Source: VBAS01 sp964444975 (GTDB lineage: Bacteria; Bacteroidota; Bacteroidia; Chitinophagales; Chitinophagaceae). Taken from it: 64,000 bases of DNA. Position numbers and translations under genes: made by a program. The stretch covers positions 1 through 64,000 of the forward strand of contig CAYUJD010000009.1 of NCBI GenBank assembly GCA_964444975.1, in the 5' to 3' direction. The notes below the pieces were generated by a model, which worked only from the letters and a program-made list of their open reading frames with translations, searched no databases and had not been told where the DNA came from. Shown one piece after another: positions 52,538-60,583 of the stretch (within the stretch, counting starts at the first letter, position 1; each line of letters opens with the position of its first letter).

Positions 52538-55500
52538 ATGCCCAAAACAATTTCTGCTGATATAGAAAAGGATATTCTTCTTTCTCATTTTACACTGGAA
52601 AATCTCCACGAAGCTGTCTTCTGGGTTCGTTCCGATGGCCGGATTTTTAATGTAAACGAACGTGCCTGCGATATGACCGGCCGCAACAAAGAAGAACTCA
52701 CCAGCATGAGAGTTCCCGAACTGAATGCATCACCACTGGTACAGGATTTCTCCGTTTTCTGGAACCGGCTGAAAAAAGAAGGCAAAATTGTGTTTGAAGC
52801 GCAGCACCGTCATAAGGAGGGTCATTTATATGATGTGGAAATAACCGCCAGCTACATTGAGCATGAAGGGGAAGAATTTGCCTGCGGTATTGCCCGTGAC
52901 ATCCGCAAACGAAAACTGGAGGAAGAACTGCTGCGCACTGTTTCTGAAGCCACATCGGGTCTCACAGGAAGGGATTTCCTGGTGGAGCTGACAAAAAAAA
53001 TCAGCACCCTGATGGGCATGGATTACTGCTTTATCGCCGTGTGTGCCGATAAAGAAAAAACAAGATTGCGGACAATTGCTTTTGTAAAAGGACAGAAGGT
53101 TCTTGATAATATTGAATACAATACCAATGACTCTGCCTGCCGTATGATGATGGGCGGTGATACGTATTTTATGCCTTCGGGAGCACAGGCTTGTTTTCCT
53201 GCTGCTAAAGGAATTGAGGCCTATGCAGGAGCGCCAATTACCAGTACGGTTACAGGCGAAATACTCGGTCATATTGCCGTAACCAACGAAACACCGGTTG
53301 GTGAAGACAAAAACCAGACGGCCATCCTGAAAATTTTTGCGGCACGCATAGCTGCCGAGCTGGAACGCATAAAGGCGGAAGAAGAACTGCATCAACGGCT
53401 GAATGAAATTGAACTGTTTGCTGTAACACTGCGCCATCTGCATGAGCAGGTTTTTTGGCTGGATAAGGAAGGAAAATTTATCCGCACCAACGAGGCGGTA
53501 AGTAATGAAACCGGCTATAGCAACGAAGAGCTTAAGCACATGACTGTTTTTGACATCAATCCCGGCCTTTCAAAAAAAGAATGGCGGCAAAAATGGGAGG
53601 AGGCAAAACAAAACGGGCACCAGGTGCTGGAAACAGAACACCAGAAAAAAGACGGCACGGTGTATCCCGTGCAGGTCATCAATAATTTTTTTGAGCATGG
53701 GGGCGTGGAGTACTTCTGCAGCACGGTACGAGACATCAGGAAACTGAAAATGGAACAGGACCTGTTGCTTACCGTATCGGAAGCCACATCGGGATTAATT
53801 GGTAAAGACTTTCTGAATGAACTGGCCCGCCACATCACCCTTACCCTGAATATGCGCTATGCGCTGATTACCGAATGTGCTGATGAGGAAAAGAAAAGAC
53901 TTCGTACACTTTGTTATATTGACGGTGAAAAAGTGCTTGACAACATTGAGTACGAAACAGCCGGCCTGCCCTGCGAAATCATCATGGAAGGAAAAGATTT
54001 CTACATGCCCAGCGGTGTGCAGCAGCATTTCCCCAAAGAAAAAGGAATTGAAGCTGCGGTAGGAGTTCCCATTTACAGTGCAAAGAGCGGTGAAATAATC
54101 GGGCATATACTTGCGGTGGACCCGCAGCCATTGGGCAGCGACACCAAATCAAACCAGCTTGCTATTCTGAAAATTTTCGCAGCCAGAGCCGGCTCCGAAA
54201 TTGAAAGATTAAAAGCTGAGCAGAAATTGAAAGAGACCCTGGAAAGCGCCAATTACCAGCTGCAATTGCAATTGAAGGAAAGTGAAGAACGGTTCCGCGA
54301 CCTGTTTGAAGAAGCTCCCATTGCGTATGTGCATGAAGGACTCGATTCAAAATTTATCAGGGCCAACCGGGCGGCATTGAGAAGTCTTGGTATAAAACCG
54401 GAAGATGTTCCCGATACTTTTGGTTTTTCTTTTATACCCGATACGCCGGAAGCACAACGAAGAGTGAAGGAAGCATTTGAATCCATCGGGCGGGGCACCA
54501 ATACCAGCGGTGTGGTGCTTGAACTGCGTCGCAGGGACACCGGTCAACCACTCTGGATTCAGTGGTGGTCAAAGCCGGATGTAAGCGGCAAGTTTACAAG
54601 AACCATGTTCATTGATATTACCGAGCAGGTAATGCTGGAGCAGGAAAAAGCAAAACTGCAGGCGCAGAACCAGTACCTGCAGGAAGAAATAAAACTTACT
54701 TACAACTTTGAAGAGATAATAAGTAAAAGCGCTATTTTTCAACGTGTGCTGCGGCAAATTGAACAGGTGGCCGTGACAGATGCCACGGTGCTCATCATGG
54801 GTGAATCCGGTACCGGGAAAGAATTAATCGCAAGAGCTATTCATAATATCAGCAACCGCAGCAAACGTCCGCTGGTGAAGGTGAACTGCGCCACCCTGCC
54901 TGCCAATCTTATCGAAAGCGAATTGTTCGGGCATGAAAAAGGAGCCTTCACCGGTGCCATGGAAAAAAAGATCGGCCGGTTTGAGCTGGCCGACGGCGGC
55001 ACCATTTTCCTTGATGAAATTGGCGAGTTGCCCATAGAACTGCAGGCCAAACTGCTGCGGGTGCTGCAGGAAGGAGAATTTGAGCGGCTCGGTAATCCGA
55101 AAACAATAAAAGTGAATACCCGGGTAATTGCTGCCACCAACCGCAACCTGCAGCAGGCTATTGAGAAAAAAGAATTCCGTGAAGATTTATTTTACAGGCT
55201 GAATGTTTTTCCCGTGTATTGCCCGCCACTGCGTGAACGCAAGGAAGACATATCACTGCTGGTAAAACATTTTTGCCAGAAATATGAAGGAAAAATCGGA
55301 AGAAAAATCACCGGTATTCCTGATAAGGTGATGGAGGCCCTGATGGCCTACGACTGGCCGGGCAATATCCGCGAACTGGAAAATATTATCGAGCGGGCCA
55401 TGATCCTGAGCCATGACGGAACACTTTCATACGGCGACTGGATTCCCAGCAATAAGGCCGGCGAAATGAAAACCTCTGCCTACTCGAAACTGGAGGATGT

Positions 55501-55642
55501 GGAGCGGGAACACATTATTGAAGTGCTGAAACAAACCGGCTGGAAGGTAAGCGGGGATAAAGGCGCTGCAAAAATTCTTGGCCTGAATGCTACTACGCTT
55601 GAGGCCCGCATGAAAAAGCTGGGGATAAAAAGAGAAAAATAA
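52538..55642 (+). CDS. Sigma-54-dependent transcriptional activator with PAS-GAF-PAS-GAF-PAS sensor
   Basis: A 1034-residue regulator with no membrane segment. The sensor has PAS (about 17-125), GAF (130-285), PAS (296-405), GAF (407-560) and PAS (580-700), the first two pairs being an internal duplication (TVSEATSGL, VLDNIEY, MPSGAQACFP versus MPSGVQQHFP, AILKIFAAR in each). A short coiled coil leads to the AAA+ domain: Walker A GESGTGKE (755-762), GAFTGA loop (802-807), Walker B GTIFLDEI (821-828). A Fis-type HTH ends it (GAAKILGLNATTLEARMKKLGI). GAFTGA means it should contact sigma-54. There is no receiver domain, so it senses a ligand or redox state directly. It follows rhaB by 101 bp. 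Confidence 0.93.
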   Translation: MPKTISADIEKDILLSHFTLENLHEAVFWVRSDGRIFNVNERACDMTGRNKEELTSMRVPELNASPLVQDFSVFWNRLKKEGKIVFEAQHRHKEGHLYDVEITASYIEHEGEEFACGIARDIRKRKLEEELLRTVSEATSGLTGRDFLVELTKKISTLMGMDYCFIAVCADKEKTRLRTIAFVKGQKVLDNIEYNTNDSACRMMMGGDTYFMPSGAQACFPAAKGIEAYAGAPITSTVTGEILGHIAVTNETPVGEDKNQTAILKIFAARIAAELERIKAEEELHQRLNEIELFAVTLRHLHEQVFWLDKEGKFIRTNEAVSNETGYSNEELKHMTVFDINPGLSKKEWRQKWEEAKQNGHQVLETEHQKKDGTVYPVQVINNFFEHGGVEYFCSTVRDIRKLKMEQDLLLTVSEATSGLIGKDFLNELARHITLTLNMRYALITECADEEKKRLRTLCYIDGEKVLDNIEYETAGLPCEIIMEGKDFYMPSGVQQHFPKEKGIEAAVGVPIYSAKSGEIIGHILAVDPQPLGSDTKSNQLAILKIFAARAGSEIERLKAEQKLKETLESANYQLQLQLKESEERFRDLFEEAPIAYVHEGLDSKFIRANRAALRSLGIKPEDVPDTFGFSFIPDTPEAQRRVKEAFESIGRGTNTSGVVLELRRRDTGQPLWIQWWSKPDVSGKFTRTMFIDITEQVMLEQEKAKLQAQNQYLQEEIKLTYNFEEIISKSAIFQRVLRQIEQVAVTDATVLIMGESGTGKELIARAIHNISNRSKRPLVKVNCATLPANLIESELFGHEKGAFTGAMEKKIGRFELADGGTIFLDEIGELPIELQAKLLRVLQEGEFERLGNPKTIKVNTRVIAATNRNLQQAIEKKEFREDLFYRLNVFPVYCPPLRERKEDISLLVKHFCQKYEGKIGRKITGIPDKVMEALMAYDWPGNIRELENIIERAMILSHDGTLSYGDWIPSNKAGEMKTSAYSKLEDVEREHIIEVLKQTGWKVSGDKGAAKILGLNATTLEARMKKLGIKREK

Positions 55643-55661
55643 ATTCAGCTGTTGTTATTTT

Positions 55662-56723
55662 CTATTTTACATCGCTACCGGCAATTAATCTTTTATGTTC
55701 CTTATGCTGACGGAACATTTCAATACCCATTGCGGAACTCATAAATGGACGTGTTTCCGGGTGATGATTCAGTTTGCTGATGCGGTAAAGAATTTTCCAG
55801 TGGCGGATAATTTCTTTCCATGCAAAAAAAAGCGAGTGGGAGGGATCATACATGTGTGTAGGCTCGCTGCCGGCGCCGTTGAGTTCAATAATGGAAAAAT
55901 TTTTTCCCTGCTTTAATTCTTCCCATGTATTATAGCGTATGTCGAGCCGGCCGAAGTAAAATCCGCTGACCTGTTTACATACCGAATCTATCAGGGTTGT
56001 CAGTTCATCATCAGCCCGGGGACTGATGTCGGTAAATTTCGAGCCGCGGAAATGGCTGCCGTAAGGTACCAGCACAAATTTTTCACCGGCCTGCAACTGG
56101 GTGCTTAATTTTTCTTTATAAGTTTCTTTCAAAATCTTCAGCTGTAAAATGGCTCTTTTATTTTGTTTAATCAGCTCCTCTATGGTGAAATGGCCGTCGC
56201 CGGTTACAGCAAGAAATTCTTTTTTTACAATACCCGAAATATGGCCCCTGGCTTCGCCGGGATAACGATAATAAAAAATACCAATCTCATGTGGCCACGG
56301 CACACATTCCTGTATAAGAAAATCTACTTTGGAAACAGCGGCGTAAGCAGCCAAATCTTTTTCAGTTTCCAGTTTTTTTACCATCAGCGCTTTCATACCG
56401 ATGTCGGGCTTGCCAATGAGCGGATAGCGCAAATCCATTTGCCCTATGGATTCAGTTATTTCATTTATAGGCGTGCCGGCTTTGAAAAAAACCGTGCGGG
56501 GATAAAATCCTTCCGGCAGCAGGTCATAAATTTCCTTTTTCGATTCCATCAGGAAGCCGCCGTTTTTGATACCGGGGTTAGCCGTATTGAAAAAGAAAAA
56601 AGACCGGGCTTTCAGGCAAAGCCAGAGCCAGTAAACGTAAATGGGTGAGTACACCACATGAAAGGGCCAGTATTCCCAGCTAAACAACCTGATGAAAAAA
56701 GGGTAGTGAAATATTTTCTTCAT
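55662..56723 (-). CDS. ATP-grasp protein (D-Ala-D-Ala ligase-like), substrate unknown
   Basis: A 353-residue protein of an ATP-grasp group often labelled D-alanine-D-alanine ligase in Bacteroidota. The N-terminus is aromatic and hydrophobic (WEYWPFHVVYSPIYVYWLWL), perhaps a membrane-associated helix, then NPGIKNGGFLMESK. ATP-grasp elements: YPLIGKPDIGMKALMVKKL (nucleotide lysines), FLIQECVPWPHEIGIFY, and metal-binding IIELNGAGSEPTH. True ligases have a different N-terminal domain, so a peptidoglycan role is doubtful. Its start overlaps the NRDE gene stop by 4 bp, so it is the last gene of a six-gene operon. Confidence 0.78.
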   Translation of the reverse strand: MKKIFHYPFFIRLFSWEYWPFHVVYSPIYVYWLWLCLKARSFFFFNTANPGIKNGGFLMESKKEIYDLLPEGFYPRTVFFKAGTPINEITESIGQMDLRYPLIGKPDIGMKALMVKKLETEKDLAAYAAVSKVDFLIQECVPWPHEIGIFYYRYPGEARGHISGIVKKEFLAVTGDGHFTIEELIKQNKRAILQLKILKETYKEKLSTQLQAGEKFVLVPYGSHFRGSKFTDISPRADDELTTLIDSVCKQVSGFYFGRLDIRYNTWEELKQGKNFSIIELNGAGSEPTHMYDPSHSLFFAWKEIIRHWKILYRISKLNHHPETRPFMSSAMGIEMFRQHKEHKRLIAGSDVK

Positions 56724-57451
56724 TCAATGGTATGCGATGAGTGCAGCAATTCAATTTTTATTTCGGAGCTCCTGCCGTTTTTAATGTCAATGTATTTCAT
56801 AAAGCCGCGGTCGCGGGTGAGCAGGATGCCGGTAATGCTTACAGTGGAGTAAATACCGTCGCGGGTCATCAACAAATCGTTGTGCCGGTCGCCATCGCCG
56901 GTGAAGCGGTGAAAATTGAGAATGTCCAGGTGGGTAGGCTGGGTATTGCTGCTTAAAAATGTTTCAAACCACTGCTCTCTTTTTTTTATCACAAACCCGT
57001 CGTATAGCGTGGCAGAAGACCAGACAAAGGGTTTGGCAGCATCCAGCTGCCGGTGAAACTTTTCATTACCATCCCAGCGGAATTCATAGAGATTTTGGCT
57101 TTCGAAGAGCACAATAGTAAATGGCTCTACATCCTGCAGGTTGGTTTTTGAAAACGTCAAAGAAGGTCTTTCAGTTGCAATGATATCAAGCAATACGATT
57201 CCCCGGCTTACGCGGTAAGGGGGGTCGGGCAGGTGCCGGATAAATGCGCCATTCAGCAAAACAGCTGCATCTCCGTTTTCTTTCATCACAATCCAGGTGC
57301 CGCCGGCATTGCCATCTTTGGGGTAAATCAGTTTGTACCCGTTATAAACTGATAATACAGGCGCGGAAGCATTTTTCCTGCTCAACTTTTCATCCCGGTT
57401 GGAAGTGATGAAAATTTTATCGCCGGCCGGTATATAGCTTACTGTGCACAT
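56720..57451 (-). CDS. NRDE/TANGO2 family protein
   Basis: A 243-residue protein with the family's name motif at SNRDE (about residues 17-21) and an N-terminal Met-Cys, where Cys2 becomes the nucleophile in Ntn-hydrolase-fold proteins. Further family blocks are YPKDGNAGGTWIVMKENGDAAVLLNG and TGDGDRHNDLLM. The bacterial function is not known; human TANGO2 affects lipid and haem handling. It overlaps DinB by 13 bp and the ATP-grasp gene by 4 bp. Confidence 0.85.
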   Translation of the reverse strand: MCTVSYIPAGDKIFITSNRDEKLSRKNASAPVLSVYNGYKLIYPKDGNAGGTWIVMKENGDAAVLLNGAFIRHLPDPPYRVSRGIVLLDIIATERPSLTFSKTNLQDVEPFTIVLFESQNLYEFRWDGNEKFHRQLDAAKPFVWSSATLYDGFVIKKREQWFETFLSSNTQPTHLDILNFHRFTGDGDRHNDLLMTRDGIYSTVSITGILLTRDRGFMKYIDIKNGRSSEIKIELLHSSHTIE

Positions 57452-57939
57452 TGCTGGCGGTATTTCATGGTAGAATAAGCTACGCCGAACTCTTCGGGTA
57501 GCTCAATGGATGCCACCTCACTTACACCCACCCGTATCAGCGCCATGTGGTGTATGGTATGCTCCAGGTTATAAGCCAGTTCGCGGTAATAGTTGGAGGG
57601 AATAGTAACCGGTTCCATCGAATCGCAGTAATCCTCAGCTTCCAGCACAATAGCTTTATTCGGTTTTTCCAGGTTGCTGTAAATATCTTTCAGCAGGCCG
57701 GCGGCCAGCTCACGGTTGGTTTCAATCAGGTAATCCCTTTTTCTATTTTCATAATTCACCATACCGGTTTCATAGCCGCTTTCAAGACATTGAAACAACT
57801 CAATGATGTGCCGCACATGCTGGCCAATGCTGGCATTGAACAGGGTTTTGCATGGCTGCATATATTCGGCATCACTCAGCCGGGTAAGCGTGTCGCTCAA
57901 TTGTACAAAAACATGCTGGAGGGGTTGTTTTAAAAGCAT
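57439..57939 (-). CDS. DinB-like four-helix protein
   Basis: A 166-residue DinB/YfiT-like protein. Metal-binding histidines appear in SIGQHVRHIIELFQCLESGY and NLEHTIHHMALIRVG, the usual places for the Zn/Ni site of this four-helix fold. Members include thiol-dependent S-transferases and many of unknown role. It begins 14 bp after the DM13 gene and overlaps the NRDE gene. Confidence 0.82.
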   Translation of the reverse strand: MLLKQPLQHVFVQLSDTLTRLSDAEYMQPCKTLFNASIGQHVRHIIELFQCLESGYETGMVNYENRKRDYLIETNRELAAGLLKDIYSNLEKPNKAIVLEAEDYCDSMEPVTIPSNYYRELAYNLEHTIHHMALIRVGVSEVASIELPEEFGVAYSTMKYRQQCAQ

Positions 57940-57953
57940 AGTGTTCTGGTTGT

Positions 57954-58376
57954 TTATTTTAATTCAGCACTACCGAATAAATGATTATACCGCTGGCAAT
58001 GAATCAAGGCATATTTATAGTATGTAAAATCCACGTTGCCTGTCAATGGGTACAGTTGATTGCCGCTTACTGACTTTAAACGGCCCAAATCAATATAATT
58101 CACCGGTTGAACTTCTCTCGAAAGATACACATGCAGGTCGGGTCCGTTTGTACTGCTGAAATTTTCAAGGGCAAGGATGTACTGGCCATTTTGCAAGTAA
58201 ATTCTTGCCGTACCGCTCACGGCGCCATACGGGCCGTTTACAAATGTACCGCTATACTTGCTTACGGCAAACATGGTATCCACTACTTCCTCCTCTCCTG
58301 TGGTGGGAGTGTTTTCTTTTACACAGGCGGCTAATACAATTACCGGTACCAATAAAATTAATCCTAATTTCTTCAT
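57954..58376 (-). CDS. DM13-domain lipoprotein
   Basis: A 140-residue lipoprotein (VIVLAACVK, Cys18) with a DM13 domain: YSGTFVNGPYGAVSGTARIY, YILALENFSSTNGPDLHVYL and YALIHCQRYNHLFGSAEL with the conserved Cys. DM13 is proposed to act in electron transfer through that Cys, from studies of domain combinations. It would sit in the periplasm facing the membrane. It is between DoxX and DinB in a tightly spaced operon (10 and 14 bp). Confidence 0.86.
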   Translation of the reverse strand: MKKLGLILLVPVIVLAACVKENTPTTGEEEVVDTMFAVSKYSGTFVNGPYGAVSGTARIYLQNGQYILALENFSSTNGPDLHVYLSREVQPVNYIDLGRLKSVSGNQLYPLTGNVDFTYYKYALIHCQRYNHLFGSAELK

Positions 58377-58386
58377 GGAATTTTTT

Positions 58387-58788
58387 TTAATGAATTATTT
58401 TTTTTAACAGGCCTATACCCGCATGGCGGTAAATGAAAATAAGCGCTGCAGATGAAACAAAGACAAGCAGGGCATAAATAAACAACTGGCCACCGTCGTT
58501 TTTTATTACTATTCCCAGTTTAAAAAGATGAGAGCCGATAGCACCCGCCATTAATGCCGCAGCCAGCAATGCCCCCGGAAAAGTAGTTTTCGGAAAAAGG
58601 ATAAGCAGGGATGCAATCAACTCCAGCACACCGGTGCCGATTCGGCCCCAGGGCTCCATTCCAAGCTGAGAAAAGATATAAACCGATTCATCGGCGCCGG
58701 AAAATTTAAAATAAAGTGTTTGCAGCATGATGGCTGCGGCAATAATCCGCAAAACCCAGGGCCCGAAGGTTGAAAAAGTGATTGGCAT
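58387..58788 (-). CDS. DoxX-family membrane protein
   Basis: A 133-residue protein with four hydrophobic helices (WVLRIIAAAIMLQTLYFKF, IGTGVLELIASLLILF, GALLAAALMAGAIGSHLF, LFIYALLVFVSSAALIFIY). The pattern and the GxxELIA stretch are those of the DoxX/SURF4-like family, small membrane proteins linked to quinone or thiol redox and often found beside redox proteins. I use the ATG at 58788; the frame extends to a TTG at 58794. It follows the YHS gene by 23 bp. Confidence 0.8.
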   Translation of the reverse strand: MPITFSTFGPWVLRIIAAAIMLQTLYFKFSGADESVYIFSQLGMEPWGRIGTGVLELIASLLILFPKTTFPGALLAAALMAGAIGSHLFKLGIVIKNDGGQLFIYALLVFVSSAALIFIYRHAGIGLLKKIIH

Positions 58789-58811
58789 AATCAATAATAA
58801 ACGTAAATCAA

Positions 58812-59282
58812 TTAATGAAAGATTTTCTGCCAGTTGGCATCCGCTTTCGTTTTCAGGTTCGTTTCGTCTTTATTCCAGCTTTTCAGTGTATTGTTGAACG
58901 CTTTGTTGTAAAAGAGGTACAATTTGCCGTTGACAATCTTGAATGTTTCCGGGTCAATGCTCACCTTATCGCCGTCTTTGCCCATGGCATAGGCACACCA
59001 GCCGCCATACTGGGGTTCATAAGCCGCCGGGTTTTTTTTAAATTCTTCTTTATTTTCAGCAGTAGAAAAAAAATAAATAATACCCTGGTGCAAAACACTT
59101 AATTCTTTTTTGCCTTCAATGGCCTTATTGCTTTTGAAATAAGCTATGGGGTCGTAGCCGTCAATAGCAACTGAACTTTTGCTTGTATTAAAATGTTTCT
59201 TTCTTACCGCTTCGGCATTTTGGGCAAATGAGGCAGCAGAAATAACCAATGAAGCAAATGCCAGCATCAATTTTATTTTCAT
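58812..59282 (-). CDS. YHS-domain protein, exported (minus)
   Basis: A 156-residue periplasmic protein with signal peptide MKIKLMLAFASLVISAASFA. The YHS-type body reads VAIDGYDPIAYFKSNKAIEG, then YEPQYGGWCAYAMGKDGDKV and FKIVNGKLYLFYNK. YHS domains resemble TRASH-like metal-binding domains; here one Cys is kept in GGWCAYA. Function is not established; copper or haem-related roles have been suggested for relatives. It is the first gene of the minus operon and is divergent from a paralogue at 59481. Confidence 0.87.
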   Translation of the reverse strand: MKIKLMLAFASLVISAASFAQNAEAVRKKHFNTSKSSVAIDGYDPIAYFKSNKAIEGKKELSVLHQGIIYFFSTAENKEEFKKNPAAYEPQYGGWCAYAMGKDGDKVSIDPETFKIVNGKLYLFYNKAFNNTLKSWNKDETNLKTKADANWQKIFH

Positions 59283-59292
59283 CGTATTTACT

Positions 59293-59306
59293 TTTTGCCG
59301 GCAAAA
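59293..59306. promoter_or_regulatory. Palindrome TTTTGCCGGCAAAA upstream of minus YHS gene
   Basis: A perfect 14-bp palindrome starting 11 bp upstream of the YHS start codon at 59282. An almost identical site lies next to the divergent YHS gene, suggesting one regulator. Confidence 0.5.
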
Positions 59307-59462
59307 CTATGCAGGCGGTTGTATCGGCTTTGTCTTATTACAGACAGACGCAGAATAATTTACGCAAAAAAATAATAATGGATTTCGGGGCCATACTTAT
59401 TTTTTTAAATATTTACCAATGAAGTAAACTGATTGACAAACGGCAGCAAAGCCTGCTTCTAT

Positions 59463-59476
59463 TTTTACCGGCAAAA
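59463..59476. promoter_or_regulatory. Palindrome TTTTACCGGCAAAA upstream of plus YHS gene
   Basis: Thirteen of fourteen bases match the site at 59293-59306. It ends 4 bp before the ATG at 59481. The space between the two sites is AT-rich and should hold both promoters. Confidence 0.45.
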
Positions 59477-59480
59477 AACC

Positions 59481-59930
59481 ATGAAGCAAATCATTCTTTC
59501 TGCCGCTGCTTTATTTTTATTAACTGCAGGCATTCAGGCACAGCTATCCCCGGTGTATGTTAAAGACGGAGCCGCCATTGGCGGTTATGATGTAGTGGCG
59601 TATTTCACCGAAGGCAAACCCGTGAAGGGTGACAGTACATTTAAAGTAACTTACGAAGGTGCAAACTGGTATTTTGCCAGCAAAGAAAACGCTGATAAGT
59701 TCACCGCCGCGCCTGAAAAATATGCACCGCAATATGGCGGCTACTGTGCCTTTGGTTGTTCAAGAGGTTATAAGGCAAAAACCAGTCCGGATGCATGGAC
59801 GATTACAGACGGAAGACTGTATCTTAATTATAATACCGATGTAAGAGAAACCTGGTATAAAGACCGCCAGGCTTATATTCAAAAGGCCGATGCTAACTGG
59901 CCGAAAGTTAAGGATAGCAAATATCCATAA
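59481..59930 (+). CDS. YHS-domain protein, exported (plus)
   Basis: A 149-residue periplasmic protein with signal peptide MKQIILSAAALFLLTAGIQA. ATG 59481 is used; an upstream TTG adds residues before the signal. The body reads AIGGYDVVAYFTEGKPVKG, YAPQYGGYCAFGCSRGYKAK and WTITDGRLYLNYN, so it has two Cys (YCAFGC) where the paralogue has one. Both proteins end with a similar KADANWxK segment, supporting duplication. A strong terminator follows it. Confidence 0.87.
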   Translation: MKQIILSAAALFLLTAGIQAQLSPVYVKDGAAIGGYDVVAYFTEGKPVKGDSTFKVTYEGANWYFASKENADKFTAAPEKYAPQYGGYCAFGCSRGYKAKTSPDAWTITDGRLYLNYNTDVRETWYKDRQAYIQKADANWPKVKDSKYP

Positions 59931-59973
59931 GCGAGCCGGCACTGATATTTTCAATTTATTAATAAATTACTGC

Positions 59974-59998
59974 AATCCCCGAAAGGGGATTTTTTTTT
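59974..59998 (+). terminator. Rho-independent terminator after the plus YHS gene
   Basis: AATCCCC-GAAA-GGGGATT followed by a run of T. The short GC-rich stem with a GAAA tetraloop and T-tract is a classic intrinsic terminator, 44 bp after the stop codon. The rest of the gap to 60229 shows no gene I can support. Confidence 0.88.
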
Positions 59999-60229
59999 AA
60001 TAATAGTGCAGCAGATTTTTCATTTTGGGTTTTGCCACCCGGGCGGAATTCCCAATTTTTTGCAGTCATCCCAAAATATTGGGAAAAAGAAACAGGAGAT
60101 ACGAATGCATACGTAGCGGCAATGAAATTCTGCATCGCTTTACAGTCAAGGGTTTTGGAGGATAATACAACACTGAAAAAAAACTTTGGCATAACGGTTG
60201 GCTTACCTATTGAGAAAAACAAAAAAATA

Positions 60230-60556
60230 ATGACGATTTCGAAGAATGAGTTTAAAAAAGTAGTGATTGGGAGCAGGGGGTTAACACTGGTACAGTTCAA
60301 AACAGAGTGGAGCGGCGCCTGCCAGATTATTTCACCGGTATTTGAAGAGCTGGCTATGTCCTACAAGGGATCGGTTGGTTTTTATTCGGTAGATGTGGAA
60401 AAGGAGGCCGGGTTGGAAGAGGAATATGGTGTGATGGAAATACCCACAATACTTTTTTTCCGCAACGGGCGGGTGATAGATCACGTGGTGGGCCTGGTGC
60501 CGAAAAATGTGGTGATAAGTAAAATCGAAAATGCGCTTTCAAATCATTTAAACTAA
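60230..60556 (+). CDS. Thioredoxin-like protein with a monothiol active site
   Basis: A 108-residue thioredoxin-fold protein. ATG 60230 gives the normal thioredoxin length; the frame is open further upstream but that part is unlike thioredoxin. The active site reads TEWSGACQIISPVFEELA (within residues 25-42), so the usual WCGPC is WSGAC: the first Cys is Ser28 and only Cys31 remains. The cis-Pro (EIPTILFF, Pro72) is present. It cannot perform the normal dithiol exchange, so it may bind partners or use another thiol. It is 27 bp before the Crp/Fnr gene, likely one transcript. Confidence 0.83.
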   Translation: MTISKNEFKKVVIGSRGLTLVQFKTEWSGACQIISPVFEELAMSYKGSVGFYSVDVEKEAGLEEEYGVMEIPTILFFRNGRVIDHVVGLVPKNVVISKIENALSNHLN

Positions 60557-60583
60557 ATTTTTTTACTACTAAAACTTACAGCT

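Noticed and set aside
60186..60201. Possible sigma-54 promoter (TGGCATAACGGTTGGC) upstream of the thioredoxin-like gene
   Set aside because: The GG to GC spacing is one base too long and the second element is not TTGC, so it fails the -24/-12 rule.
60032..60229. N-terminal extension of the thioredoxin-like gene in the same open frame
   Set aside because: It begins with TTG, is not thioredoxin-like, and the ATG at 60230 gives the normal protein length.
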